From Latescibacteria bacterium UBA6620 (lineage in GTDB: Bacteria > Latescibacterota > UBA2968), in the NCBI GenBank assembly GCA_002433075.1, contig DJHM01000006.1, forward strand, positions 1-21,438: 21,438 bases of DNA, written 5' to 3'. Every line of letters starts with the position of its first letter. Position 1 is the stretch's first letter. Shown piece by piece: positions 7,362 through 15,845 of this stretch. The notes under the pieces were generated by a model. That model saw only the letters and a program-made list of their open reading frames with translations, did no database searches and had not been told where the DNA came from. The position numbers were made by a program, and so were the translations under genes.

Positions 7362-8861
7362 GTGCTGTATGGCCTGCACTACCTAGACTTCACAACCCTC
7401 CTGATCTACCTCATCGGGATCACGATCGTCGGGCTCCTCGCCTCGCGTGGTGTAAAGAAATCGATCGACTACTTCATGGGCGGACGAAAGTTCGGCAAAG
7501 CCGTGCTCATCATGCACGCTTTCGGAACCGGTACGCACACCGATGCTGCGGTCAACGTCGTCGGCGCATCCTACAAACTGGGTCTAGCCGGCATCTGGTA
7601 CGCCTGGCTGCCCCTGTTCGTCACACCCTTTTACTGGGTGATGATGCCCCTATTTCGACGCATGCGCTACATCACGACCGCCGATTTCTTCGACGAGCGT
7701 TTCGGAATGGGCCTCGGGCGCGTCTACTCCCTGTTCGGAATCTTTTTCTACATCCTTTCGATGGGCATCATGCTCGAGGGTACCGGCAAGATGGCCAGCG
7801 GCGTCACCGGCGGCGCCCTCAGCACAGAATTCTGCATCATCGTCATGTCCGTCCTCTTTCTGTTGTATGGACTCCTGGGAGGATTGCAGGCAGCGGTCTG
7901 GACCGACTTCGTGCAGGGGATCTTCATCATCGTCCTTTCCTTCATCCTCTGGCCCTACATGATAGATCAGCTCGGCGGTTTCAAAGGCATGCACGAACTT
8001 CTGCCCATTGAAAAATTCAGTCTGGCCGCTCCCAACGATCCGCCAGAGGGGTACGATCGCATCACTGTATGGTTCGTTGTCATCCTCACGATCAACACCC
8101 TCTTCAACATTCCGGGGCAACCCCACACGATGGAAATGGGCGGGTCGGGGAAGTCCGAAACCGAAGGCCGGGTCGGGTTCACCTACGGGAATATGATCAA
8201 ACGATTCTGTACGATCGCCTGGGCCTTTATCGGTGTCGGCGCCATCGCACTCTACCCCAGTATCTCCGATCCCGAACTTGTCTTCGGTCAGGCCACCCGG
8301 GATCTCCTCCCCGTCGGCCTGGTCGGTATCATGCTCGCCTCCATGATCGCGGCCGTCATGTCCTCCTGTGATTCGTTCATGGTCGACGGCTCGGCCCTCT
8401 TCGTCGAGAACATCTATCGCCCCTACAAGAAGGACCGGGACGATCGCCACTACCTCAACGTAGGTCGTTTCGTCGGAGTCCTCATGGTCATTGGAGGCAT
8501 CCTGATCACTGAATACTTCCACAGCGTCATCTCGTTGTGGAGATTCCTCGTCCCCCTTCCCGCGTTCTGGGGGATAGCCATTTGGGGCGGCATTCTCTGG
8601 CGACGGTCGAACGGCTATGGCGCGTGGGCCGGCATCTTGGGATCGACCATCATCTGGGTCATCGTGAACGACTACTATGGGCTGGAATTACAGGAGCAGG
8701 TGGTCTGGTATCTCACCGGAGGCGTGGCCGCACTCCTCATCGTGAGCAAGCTCTCGCCCGCGATGCCGAAGGAGCGATTGGACAAGTTCTACGCGTTCCT
8801 GCATACGCCGGTTGGAGAGGAGCAGAAGCTGGCCGACGCGGGGTATGAATTGAGGCATTGA
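7362..8861 (+). CDS. Sodium:solute symporter (SSS family)
   Basis: This 499-residue protein has about 13 hydrophobic segments and the sodium/solute symporter look: an N-terminal SIDYFMGGRKFG motif after TM1, FGTGTHTDAAVNVVGASYKLG in the TM2 region, a long conserved core with TADFFDERFG, WTDFVQGIFI in mid-protein, and the MLASMIAAVMSSCDSFMVDGSALF helix typical of SSS proteins. It would use the sodium gradient to import a small solute such as a sugar, amino acid or carboxylate; the substrate is not predictable. The GTG at 7362 has only a weak GGAAGA upstream. It is a single-gene transcription unit, divergent from the membrane-protein run, and ends before the hairpin at 8893-8925. Confidence 0.92.
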   Translation: MLYGLHYLDFTTLLIYLIGITIVGLLASRGVKKSIDYFMGGRKFGKAVLIMHAFGTGTHTDAAVNVVGASYKLGLAGIWYAWLPLFVTPFYWVMMPLFRRMRYITTADFFDERFGMGLGRVYSLFGIFFYILSMGIMLEGTGKMASGVTGGALSTEFCIIVMSVLFLLYGLLGGLQAAVWTDFVQGIFIIVLSFILWPYMIDQLGGFKGMHELLPIEKFSLAAPNDPPEGYDRITVWFVVILTINTLFNIPGQPHTMEMGGSGKSETEGRVGFTYGNMIKRFCTIAWAFIGVGAIALYPSISDPELVFGQATRDLLPVGLVGIMLASMIAAVMSSCDSFMVDGSALFVENIYRPYKKDRDDRHYLNVGRFVGVLMVIGGILITEYFHSVISLWRFLVPLPAFWGIAIWGGILWRRSNGYGAWAGILGSTIIWVIVNDYYGLELQEQVVWYLTGGVAALLIVSKLSPAMPKERLDKFYAFLHTPVGEEQKLADAGYELRH

Positions 8862-8892
8862 GGCAGAGTAAGTGGAGAAGGAAGAAGAAAAG

Positions 8893-8930
8893 AAGGGCGA
8901 TGACTTCGTATTGAGCATCGCCCTTCACAT
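8893..8930. terminator. Bidirectional terminator between symporter and M20 genes
   Basis: AAGGGCGATG (8893-8902) pairs perfectly with CATCGCCCTT (8916-8925) around a 13-base loop; CACATTTT follows on the plus strand. On the minus strand the stem is followed by a long T/C-rich tail, the complement of the A/G-rich tract at 8872-8892. It therefore fits termination of both convergent genes. Confidence 0.8.
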
Positions 8931-8962
8931 TTTACGGCGGGTTGCGAACGTCGGCAGTAGTC

Positions 8963-10165
8963 CTAGGTTTTCCACATCGACGCGAAGGATCGGGCGATTT
9001 CCACGTGATACCGGATGCCGAGCGGGACGGCGTCATCGTGAAAATCGTAGTCCGACTGATGCAGGTTCGGATAAGTCTCGCGATCCTTCGGGCGAACACC
9101 GAGCGCCACGAACGAGGCCGGGACCTTCTCGGCGTAGTAGGCAAAGTCTTCCCCACCCATCACGGGCAGGATCGGGACCTGTTCCAGGGCCTGCCCCAGG
9201 GCCCCTCCGATGACACGCTCCACGTAGGCCGTCGCCGACTCGTCGTTGTAGGTGACCGGATAGCCGTCTCGGACATCGACGATCGCGCGGGCCCCCATTC
9301 CATCCGCAACGCCGGTCGCAATCTCTTCCAACTTCCGATGCGCTGTCCTTCGGACGTCCTCGTCCAGGGATCGAATCGTCCCTTTGATGGCCGCCGACCG
9401 CGGAATGATGTTGTACGTCGTCCCCGCGTCGACCTGCCCGAACGTCACCACTGCCGCCTGCAAGGGATCCGTCGTGCGCGACACGATCGACTGCGCGGCT
9501 GAGATCACCTGCGACGCCACCACGATCGGGTCGACGCCGAGATGCGGAAATGCCGCGTGGGCGCCTACGCCTTCAATCCTAATGTCGAACGAATCGGACG
9601 CCGCCAGCAGAGCCCCCGCGCGCACACCGACCTCGCCCAGCGACAGCTGGGGCCAACCGTGAATTCCGAAAATCGCATCGACCGCGGGATCCTCCAGTGC
9701 GCCTTCCTCACACATCCGTTTTCCGCCAGCGCCACCTTCTTCCGCGGGCTGAAAAATGAACTTCACGGGCCCCTCGAGCTCGTCCGCCATCTGGCTCAGC
9801 ACCCGAGCGGCTCCGGCAAGACAGCTGGTATGACCGTCGTGCCCGCACGCGTGCATCTTCCCGGCCACGGTCGATTTGTAAGGCACGTCACCCGTCTCTT
9901 CAATCGGCAACGCATCCATATCCGCCCTGAAGGCGACGCAGGGCCCTGGTTTGTCGCTGCCCAACGTGGCAACGATACCCGTTTCCGCCACCCCGGATCG
10001 GATTTCCAGGCCTTCGATCCGGTCAAGCTGGGCGAGAACGCGCTCAGCTGTACCGTGCTCCTCGTAGCCGAGTTCGGGGTGACGATGGATTTCGTGTCGG
10101 AGATCGACGATTTCGTTGCGGATTCCGTCTATCAAGGTGGTGATTTCAGGCATATAGGCTTCCAT
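8963..10165 (-). CDS. M20-family metallo-amidohydrolase (N-acyl-amino acid/hippurate hydrolase-like)
   Basis: The 400-residue protein matches the M20D amidohydrolase group, which removes acyl or aminoacyl groups from amino acids using two metal ions. Motifs, numbered from the first Met: RHEIHRHPELGYEE (23-36), RADMDALPIEE (80-90), the metal-binding MHACGHDGHT (104-113), the catalytic/metal pair E142-E143 in FQPAEEG, H169 in GIHGWP, GGEDFAYY (~337-344) and H369 in NLHQSDYDFHDD. The central dimerisation domain includes GVGAHAAFPHLGVDP. All expected ligands are present, so it should be active in the cytoplasm. Two starts are possible: ATG 10165, or ATG 10153 (four residues shorter) with GGAAG just upstream. 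It is the last gene of a six-gene minus-strand run, 58 bases after the bactofilin-like gene. Confidence 0.94.
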   Translation of the reverse strand: MEAYMPEITTLIDGIRNEIVDLRHEIHRHPELGYEEHGTAERVLAQLDRIEGLEIRSGVAETGIVATLGSDKPGPCVAFRADMDALPIEETGDVPYKSTVAGKMHACGHDGHTSCLAGAARVLSQMADELEGPVKFIFQPAEEGGAGGKRMCEEGALEDPAVDAIFGIHGWPQLSLGEVGVRAGALLAASDSFDIRIEGVGAHAAFPHLGVDPIVVASQVISAAQSIVSRTTDPLQAAVVTFGQVDAGTTYNIIPRSAAIKGTIRSLDEDVRRTAHRKLEEIATGVADGMGARAIVDVRDGYPVTYNDESATAYVERVIGGALGQALEQVPILPVMGGEDFAYYAEKVPASFVALGVRPKDRETYPNLHQSDYDFHDDAVPLGIRYHVEIARSFASMWKT

Positions 10166-10223
10166 GGTGGCACTGGATCCGAGAACGTTCGACTCGGCGT
10201 GACGAATGCGCGAAACGACTCAA

Positions 10224-10478
10224 TTACCCCACGATGCTACCGCCCACCGTGCCGGAATTGTGGACGATCAATCCCCCCCGGTTGACGATGTCACCACCAA
10301 CCTGGCCATACAACTCGAGCCGGGTCCCCTCCCGCAGAATCAGGTCTTTAGCCACCGAACCCCGCAGAATCAACAACACGCCTGCGGCTACCCGTACCGT
10401 TCCCATCACCAACCCCTGCAGCGTGGTGTCTTCGGAAATCGAAAGGTCCTGTCTGTGGATGTTACCGTCAGTCTTCAT
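10224..10478 (-). CDS. Small bactofilin-like beta-helix protein
   Basis: This 84-residue protein has a regular alternation of hydrophobic residues with glycines and turns (LQGLVMGTVRVAAGVLL, GSVAKDLILREGTRLEL, GQVGGDIVNRGGLIVH, GTVGGSIVG), the pattern of a short parallel beta-helix as in bactofilins or polymer-forming cytoskeletal proteins. It is shorter than usual bactofilins (over 100 residues) and has no signal peptide or membrane segment. The ATG at 10478 is preceded by AAGGGG at suitable spacing. It may self-assemble, or be an isolated beta-helix module; the function is unknown. It sits between the DUF3291 gene (107 bases upstream) and the M20 gene in the same direction. Confidence 0.75.
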   Translation of the reverse strand: MKTDGNIHRQDLSISEDTTLQGLVMGTVRVAAGVLLILRGSVAKDLILREGTRLELYGQVGGDIVNRGGLIVHNSGTVGGSIVG

Positions 10479-10585
10479 GGACGCCCCTTTCGCCTTCTAG
10501 CTTTCGCCAGGGACCACACACCGGAACCCGGAGAACCGAAAGAAAGAGGAACCGGAGCGGAGACTTCGAGCCCCCGGTGAAGGTA

Positions 10586-11116
10586 CTATTCGCTGTTGAG
10601 ATGGTGCGCGTTGATCTTCGCTGGGTCCGGTTTCGCGGGATGGCCATCCGCATCGAACGGCTCTCTCAATGTGAAGGCGTGAGGGGAAGAGCCGCGCTCG
10701 TCGAGGTAAAGATGACGCGAGCACGCCTCCGACCAAGTCGGCCAGACGTCATCCTCGATCCACCAGGAAACGTGCGAGGGACTTGCACCTTCTTCTACCC
10801 ACTCGCTCGCCCTGCGAAGCGCCTCGCTGTGAACGCCCTGATACCCGAACACGTAGACGGATTCGATATCCTCCCAGACGGATAGGGACTGGGCTGCACG
10901 ACCGGGTGTGCTCTGCGCAAACGACGGCACCTCCCACTCTCCCCAGCGGCCGACTTCGGTCAATTGACCATCCGCGCCGATTCGGGAACGGTCGATGAAC
11001 CCGCCGGCCCCCTCGACCGAGCCGAAGATCCCCGGCACCCGTTCAACGAATCCTTCGACGCTCGGATCGTCGAAAGAAGCACGTAGAACCCCGAATGTAA
11101 AAAAGGCCAGACGCAT
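10586..11116 (-). CDS. DUF3291 domain protein
   Basis: The 176-residue protein resembles DUF3291, a small dimeric alpha/beta-barrel-like family of unknown function. Features seen: N-terminal RLAFFTFGVLRASFDDPSVEG, GFID near position 40, a SVWEDIESVYVFGYQGVHSEAL segment, then EWVEEG, SWWI, PTWSEACSRHLYLDERGSSPHAFTLREPF. Related small barrels include monooxygenase-like and heme-binding proteins, but no catalytic residue can be assigned. The start is ATG 11116: the upstream context TAGGAGTGAGGATG places AGGAG five bases before it and overlaps the stop codon of the DegT gene, strong evidence for translational coupling. A GTG at 11122 would lie inside that ribosome site. Confidence 0.85.
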   Translation of the reverse strand: MRLAFFTFGVLRASFDDPSVEGFVERVPGIFGSVEGAGGFIDRSRIGADGQLTEVGRWGEWEVPSFAQSTPGRAAQSLSVWEDIESVYVFGYQGVHSEALRRASEWVEEGASPSHVSWWIEDDVWPTWSEACSRHLYLDERGSSPHAFTLREPFDADGHPAKPDPAKINAHHLNSE

Positions 11117-11124
11117 CCTCACTC

Positions 11125-12432
11125 CTAGTTTTCCTGACTCAATTCACCCTCTCGTTCCTTGAGGGTACCAACGTTTTCCGCCACCTTGCGGAAGGCGGTC
11201 GCGATCTGATCCATCAACTCTGTGCAGTCCTCGTACCATGCCGTACTGCCCAGGTTCATCTCCTGTTCCGCACATCGTCGTTCGGCGACCGGACAGTCCC
11301 CTGCGGCATACGTCACCTCTCTCTTGCCGAGAGACCAGGGTAAGCCGTTGCCCGAGAAGTATTCTCGCTCCTGGTAGCGACGACGCAAGTAGATCGGCTC
11401 CTTGACATAAGCCGAGACACCCACACCCTCTTCTGCCAGGGCCTTCACGTAGACCTCTCTCGACAATCCGTCCATCTCTTCTGGCTCGTAGGTCATCGGG
11501 TACATATGATAAACGTGCTCGCCCCCTTCGGCGACATCGGGTGGCGCAACCCCCGGGATCTCGGAAAGCTTCTCCGAAAGGTAGTCCGCGTTACGACGTC
11601 GTTCGGCGTTCCATTCGTCCAGGTGCTTGAGCTGCGACCTCGCAATCACCGAGGAGATCGGATGCATGCGATAGGTGTAACAGCAACTGTCGATATACTC
11701 CCTCAATTCCGGGTCCTCGAGCTGGCGACCCTGTCTCGACGGGTGATGGCCGAACAGAAGCGCCATCTCCCAGAGCCACTTATCGTTAGTCGTCACCATT
11801 CCTCCGTCACCAGCAGCGAGGTTCTTTCCGTTCCCGATGCTGAACGCGCCCAGATGGCCCCACGAACCCACGCGTTTGCCCTTGTAGGACGCCCCGTCTG
11901 CCTGGGCGCAATCTTCGATGACCATCAGGTTGTGACGCTCGGCCACCTCCATGATCGCGTCCATCCGTGCGGGCCCGCCGAACAGATGCACGACCACAAT
12001 GGCCTTCGTGTGCGGCGTCACGTTCGCCTCGATCGACGCCGGGTCCAGGTTGAATGTATCCGGTTCGATATCGGCAAACACCGGGATCGCATTCGCCTGC
12101 AGAATCGGGGAAACCGTCTGGCCCCAGGTGTAAGGTGAAACGATCACCTCGTCTCCCCCTTTCACACCCGCAGCCATTAGAGCCACGTGGATCGCGGCGC
12201 ATCCCGAATTGACGCTGACCACGTGCTCGGCGCCCAGAAACTTCGCGAAGTCTCCCTCGAACGCCTCAAGCCCCTCGCCCCCGAACGAGGCGGAGATGAA
12301 ATCTCGTTTGGTTCGGGCCTCGTTCAGGGCCCAGGTCGCTGCATCGATGTCTTCGTCCGAAAACCGCGGCCAAACTGGCGCAGTCTCCGTCACTGTTTTT
12401 TTCCCACCGAATATTGCCAGCTGGTCCGACAT
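11125..12432 (-). CDS. DegT/DnrJ/EryC1/StrS-family PLP aminotransferase
   Basis: The 435-residue protein is a sugar aminotransferase of the DegT/DnrJ/EryC1/StrS family, which transaminates nucleotide-linked keto-sugars (or related ketones) using pyridoxal phosphate. Seen: the N-terminal WPRFSDEDIDAA region, SVNSGCAAIHVAL for the cofactor phosphate (~73-85), VSPYTWGQTVSPIL (~98-111), VIEDCAQADGA with D174 for the pyridine nitrogen, and FSIGNGKNLAAGDGGM with the Schiff-base lysine K203. C-terminal segments such as EGVGVSAYVKEPIY are also family-like. The ATG at 12432 follows AGAGGTG at good spacing. It is coupled to the DUF3291 gene and lies 84 bases after the GATase/NodB-like gene, suggesting a role in modified-sugar or surface glycan metabolism, though no other sugar-nucleotide gene is present. 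Confidence 0.93.
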   Translation of the reverse strand: MSDQLAIFGGKKTVTETAPVWPRFSDEDIDAATWALNEARTKRDFISASFGGEGLEAFEGDFAKFLGAEHVVSVNSGCAAIHVALMAAGVKGGDEVIVSPYTWGQTVSPILQANAIPVFADIEPDTFNLDPASIEANVTPHTKAIVVVHLFGGPARMDAIMEVAERHNLMVIEDCAQADGASYKGKRVGSWGHLGAFSIGNGKNLAAGDGGMVTTNDKWLWEMALLFGHHPSRQGRQLEDPELREYIDSCCYTYRMHPISSVIARSQLKHLDEWNAERRRNADYLSEKLSEIPGVAPPDVAEGGEHVYHMYPMTYEPEEMDGLSREVYVKALAEEGVGVSAYVKEPIYLRRRYQEREYFSGNGLPWSLGKREVTYAAGDCPVAERRCAEQEMNLGSTAWYEDCTELMDQIATAFRKVAENVGTLKEREGELSQEN

Positions 12433-12516
12433 GATTCACCTCTTCTCATTAGACGGCTCTGAACGATGGACAGGGCCGCGGATGCTGAATCACCTGGAAT
12501 CGAGAGGTTGACCACT

Positions 12517-14184
12517 CTACCGAACTTCGACCGTCTCCCCCGCAGCAAGGTCCACAACCTGTTCCCTGAATCGAAATCCGTATCGTTCCACCTCGCCGTC
12601 CTCCGTCGGACCGACCAGAATCGTGGCGCCCGGCAGCGGCGACTCGGCCTTCAGCGACCAACCGGCCTCGCCCGGGGTCCACGTCGTTCGACGTCTTGCC
12701 CGTTCCCACGTATTGACCTCCGCAGCCGTCCACCACGGGATCCCCCGATCCTTCAAATATCCTACGATACCTCTCAGTCCCGCGCGAACAGGATCCCCAT
12801 CGGTGTTTCCAGGATGGAACAGGTAGTGCGCAACACCGTAGTGATCCAGCACGCGGTCGGCGAACAGTTGAGCCAGGTTCATCGAGCAGCGACGGTTCAG
12901 ATCCTGGACCATCAGCGGCAGTTCCATCACCTGGAAGTCGTCCCCGTCTGGCCGGTCGTCATCCATCGGAAAGTAGGGATGACAGGTTCCGAACGGGAAT
13001 CCGTTCGTGTAGGGCGTGTTCGGTCCCCGGCTCTGTTCCACCTCGATCCCCAACTCATCACACCAAGCGAAGAACGTGAGCCGGTCCTGCCATCGAAGCG
13101 TGTGATTCTTGTTCGTGGTCAACGGTTGTCCGGACGCATTGAACACCGCTTCGAGCTGGAGTTTCATTTCTTCCAGACCCCACTTCAAGTGCTCCGCCTC
13201 CGGCTTTCGCTCGTCCGCGGTCACCTGAAAAGTCTGGGCGTCATAGTGAAGGGCAACTTCCGACCCGTGCGCGACCACCGCATCGAAGAACGACCGATCG
13301 TAGTGGCCCATCATCGTACACCACGTTGTTCGAATGTCGACTTCCTTCGTCATCTCCAACAGCGACCAGGCCTTCTCCGGGTCCCCCCCGTCGCTGTCGT
13401 GCGACATGTGGGCAATGGCTGGCTTTCCATCCGGCCAGTACCAGAGGAGGGGTACAGTCGTGCCCGTTCGAGAGAGACCCCACAGGATCGCCCGCAGGAT
13501 CATCGTCCGTAGTTCGTCAGCGATCGGCTCCAGAAACGCCAGCGTTTCTTCTTCTCCAGGAACCGGCACTCGATCCCGATCCAGGTCAAGCGCCATCCCT
13601 TGAATGGCGTCGATCCGCGTCGGCCCGATTGCGGGTCTGACGGGGTGGCCCTGCTGGATGAGTAAGATGCTGTAGAGCAGGTCAGGACCAATCGTCAGCG
13701 ACCACCCCTTGCCGGGCTCGGCCTCGACAATCGTGTCCCCCGCCCCCACGCCTCGTGCGATCACCCCACCTGTCGTCGAACGAAGCCGCCGTCCCTCCCA
13801 ACAGTGCAGATTGCTCCGAAGGCCGCGCGTCACCGGATGACCGTTGTGCAGAGCGGTGAGATACGTCTCCTGCAGCTCCCACTTCTCTTCCGCCCCCACG
13901 AATCCGTCCAGTCCGGACGTGCCCCCCAGCGCGATCAGCGCCGCGCCCGACTCCACGACGCTAGCGATCGACTCCCGTTCGTCGTCGGTTAAATTCATCG
14001 ACCACGGAAGCACGATAACCTGGCGATCGTTTAGTTCAGATCGCTTGAGCGGGCGAGCGATTTCGTCGAAGGGCAACCCGGCACGCGACAGGATTTCCGT
14101 AAGATAGAACCCTGCCCAATTGCGACGACCGTCGGACAACTCGTTGCCGTCGGCATCATAGATCACGGCGATGGGATGTGTCAT
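12517..14184 (-). CDS. Two-domain protein: GATase/ThuA-like N-terminus and NodB-like deacetylase C-terminus
   Basis: This 555-residue protein appears to have an N-terminal class-I-amidotransferase-like fold (about 1-230), as in ThuA or beta-galactosidase trimerisation domains, with VIVLPWSMNLTDDERESIA and GAALIALGGTSG. The C-terminal part resembles polysaccharide deacetylases (NodB/CE4): AHMSHDSDGGDP has an H-x-D pair (H261, D263), followed by SEVALHYDAQ (H313) and YLFHPGNTDGD (H457). It may remove acyl groups from, or otherwise hydrolyse, a polysaccharide; the match is by motif only and catalytic competence is uncertain. No signal peptide is visible, unusual for an extracellular glycan deacetylase. 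The ATG at 14184 is chosen because GAGGAG lies just upstream; an ATG at 14202 would add six residues. It precedes the DegT gene by 84 bases. Confidence 0.72.
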   Translation of the reverse strand: MTHPIAVIYDADGNELSDGRRNWAGFYLTEILSRAGLPFDEIARPLKRSELNDRQVIVLPWSMNLTDDERESIASVVESGAALIALGGTSGLDGFVGAEEKWELQETYLTALHNGHPVTRGLRSNLHCWEGRRLRSTTGGVIARGVGAGDTIVEAEPGKGWSLTIGPDLLYSILLIQQGHPVRPAIGPTRIDAIQGMALDLDRDRVPVPGEEETLAFLEPIADELRTMILRAILWGLSRTGTTVPLLWYWPDGKPAIAHMSHDSDGGDPEKAWSLLEMTKEVDIRTTWCTMMGHYDRSFFDAVVAHGSEVALHYDAQTFQVTADERKPEAEHLKWGLEEMKLQLEAVFNASGQPLTTNKNHTLRWQDRLTFFAWCDELGIEVEQSRGPNTPYTNGFPFGTCHPYFPMDDDRPDGDDFQVMELPLMVQDLNRRCSMNLAQLFADRVLDHYGVAHYLFHPGNTDGDPVRAGLRGIVGYLKDRGIPWWTAAEVNTWERARRRTTWTPGEAGWSLKAESPLPGATILVGPTEDGEVERYGFRFREQVVDLAAGETVEVR

Positions 14185-14265
14185 AAACTCCTCGGTATCC
14201 ATTACCCCTGAATCGCGACCGATCGCAGGATCGCGGCGTCGGTCCTCACTCCTGTTCTGCTGAGA

Positions 14266-15074
14266 TCATTCCCTCGCGCCCATTTCCCTCAGCCGATTCA
14301 CGACACGATGCATGCCGGCTTGTCGGGCGATTTCCACCGCGCTCTTTCTGTGACGATCGGTCGAGCGGGCGTTCGCGCCGTGGACGAGAAGCTTCAGGGC
14401 GGTGCCTCGATACTTCTGCAGTAGAGCGAGCACGAGAATCGGGTCGCCGTGACGATCGCGAATATTCACATCCATACCGGCCTTGACCAGATGCTCGAGC
14501 ACACGATACTGTCGGGCGTGTTCGGATTGGCGCCCCCATCGATCAGCCGCTCGAGGAGATCTTCGTGTTCGGCGGGCAACGCGAGCACCGTGAGGGAATC
14601 GCCGTGACGACCCTCTGCGTTAACGTCCGCTCCCGCATCGAGCAACCGGTCGACGAGATCGTGCGCCCTGGCGTGAAGCGATAGCACGGTGAGCGGATCA
14701 CCGTGTCGATCCTCTGCGTTCGGATCCACACCACGGGTGACGAGGTCCAGCACGAGTCGGTTGTGTTTTTGATGGAACGCCAGGACGGCGAGGGGATCGC
14801 CGTGACGATCGACGGCGTTCGCGTTCGCGCCCGACCTCAGCAGAAACCGAACCAGATTCGGCTCCCTCTGGTGAATGGCCAGCACGGAGAGCGGATCGCC
14901 GTACGCGTCCCTGTCCTTGACGTTGGCGCCGCGGTCCAGAAGCCGTATAAAAGAGGAACGATCCCCATCGACGATCGCATCGATCAGTGGCGTCCGTGAA
15001 TCCGGTGTAGGTACTTGGGCGGAGCAGGCACCAATCGACAGAACAAGGCACAGCCATAGAGTTCTCGTGAGCAA
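14266..15074 (-). pseudogene. Ankyrin-repeat lipoprotein, broken by a 43-bp deletion
   Basis: The 5' frame (15074 to 14466) encodes a lipoprotein signal (LVLSIGAC, Cys17) and diverged ankyrin repeats of 33 residues with the core RHGDPLTVL and GAxxNAxD. At about 14512 it leaves frame: after GANPNTP the repeat continues in another frame as QYRVLEHLVKAG, then a further repeat and the C-terminus to a TGA at 14266. Repeat-core glycine codons fall at 14900, 14801, 14702 and 14603 (99-base spacing); the next visible one is at 14448, 155 bases on instead of 198. That is a loss of 43 bases, which shifts the frame. The TTG start has AGGTGAG about 8 bases upstream. The truncated 202-residue product could still be made. 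It lies 81 bases before the GATase/NodB-like gene. Confidence 0.85.
14380..14935 (-). repeat. 99-bp coding tandem repeats (ankyrin units)
   Basis: DNA-level similarity is visible between units: on the plus strand, variants of GGATCGCCGTGACGATC recur near 14440, 14595, 14694, 14793 and 14892. Each unit encodes 33 residues. One unit is missing 43 bases. The unusual core GDPLTVLAL replaces the ankyrin consensus TPLHxAA. Confidence 0.75.
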
Positions 15075-15285
15075 CGGGATCTCACCTATATAACGCCCTG
15101 GACAGGCGTCGTCAGGAGAAAGAACACCCCCCGGTCCGCCCTCATGCCATCATCAACTCCCTGATGCATCCGGGTGAGGAAAACACTGGATCCGTCGCAG
15201 GAAGGGGCTTCCCGGCCGCAAAATCCGAACGGCACCGAATTTGCCCCTCACGCCTTAGAGCCAGAAACCAAAGGAGTGATTCAGG
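15075..15285. other. Divergent intergenic region between ankyrin and TlpA genes
   Basis: About 211 bases with no credible gene. On the minus strand CTGACG, 17 bases and TATATA (15115 to 15087) resemble a promoter, and its spacer holds a perfect ACGCC/GGCGT inverted repeat. Its expected start point would leave out the ankyrin gene's ribosome site, so the call is doubtful. For the plus strand only the AAGGAG site at 15271-15276 is clear. Confidence 0.35.
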
Positions 15286-15801
15286 ATGTCATCCAGGCAG
15301 ATCCTCACCAGCGCTGGCGCCCTTCTCTTCGTTGCCGTTGTGATCTGGACCACCATGCCCGCCTCGTCCGAGCCGCAGGGGGAGGCCGAGAGAGCCGCGT
15401 CCCCCAAACTGGCAACGCGTGACTATTCAGGAAAGCGGGTCTCACTCGCGGATTACCCCCAGCAGGTGACGGTCGTGAATTTCTGGGCCGTCAACTGCCA
15501 CGCGTGTCGAATCGAGATTCCCCATCTCCAGTCCTTGTATGACGAATACAGCGCGAAAGACGTTGCCGTTATCGGGATCGACCGCGAAGTGGAACAGGTC
15601 AAACAGTTCGTCGAGCGCGCCGAGATCGACTATCCCGTTCTCGTCGACGGATGGGAAACCACGCAGGCCTACCATCTCAGAGCGACCCCAACGACGGTGA
15701 TTCTGGACGCGCAGAACCGAGTCTACAAAAAATACGTGGGCGTTCAGCGCATAGACAGGTTCAGGAAAGACATTGATGCACTGCTTGGAGAGAAATCTTA
15801 A
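15286..15801 (+). CDS. TlpA/ResA-like periplasmic thioredoxin-fold protein
   Basis: The 171-residue protein begins with a signal anchor (hydrophobic residues ~6-22) followed by a thioredoxin-like domain. The redox motif is VVNFWAVNCHACRIEIP, with cysteines C71 and C74 (C-H-A-C instead of the common C-x-P-C), and the cis-proline is P135 in RATPTTVIL. AVIGIDREVEQVKQFV and YPVLVDG are also typical of the TlpA/ResA/AhpC-TSA group. It should act outside the cytoplasmic membrane as a thiol-disulfide reductant, for example in cytochrome c maturation, though no partner gene is nearby. The ATG at 15286 follows AAGGAG with 9 bases spacing. It is a single plus-strand gene between two minus-strand runs, convergent with the PEP carboxykinase gene. 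Confidence 0.93.
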   Translation: MSSRQILTSAGALLFVAVVIWTTMPASSEPQGEAERAASPKLATRDYSGKRVSLADYPQQVTVVNFWAVNCHACRIEIPHLQSLYDEYSAKDVAVIGIDREVEQVKQFVERAEIDYPVLVDGWETTQAYHLRATPTTVILDAQNRVYKKYVGVQRIDRFRKDIDALLGEKS

Positions 15802-15845
15802 TGGGAGAAGGAGAGTGACGGGAGGAAGGAGATAGGAGGAAGGAG

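Noticed and set aside
7650..8522. 290-codon minus-strand ORF inside the symporter gene
   Set aside because: Acidic, repetitive translation that mirrors membrane helices on the other strand; a shadow.
12466..13512. 348-codon plus-strand ORF opposite the GATase/NodB-like gene
   Set aside because: Arg/His/Pro-rich shadow translation with no motif; the minus strand has domain-like sequence and a ribosome site.
15087..15115. CTGACG-N17-TATATA as promoter of the ankyrin/GATase/DegT run
   Set aside because: Spacing is good but transcription would begin after the AGGTGAG ribosome site of the TTG start, so it conflicts with the better-supported gene start.
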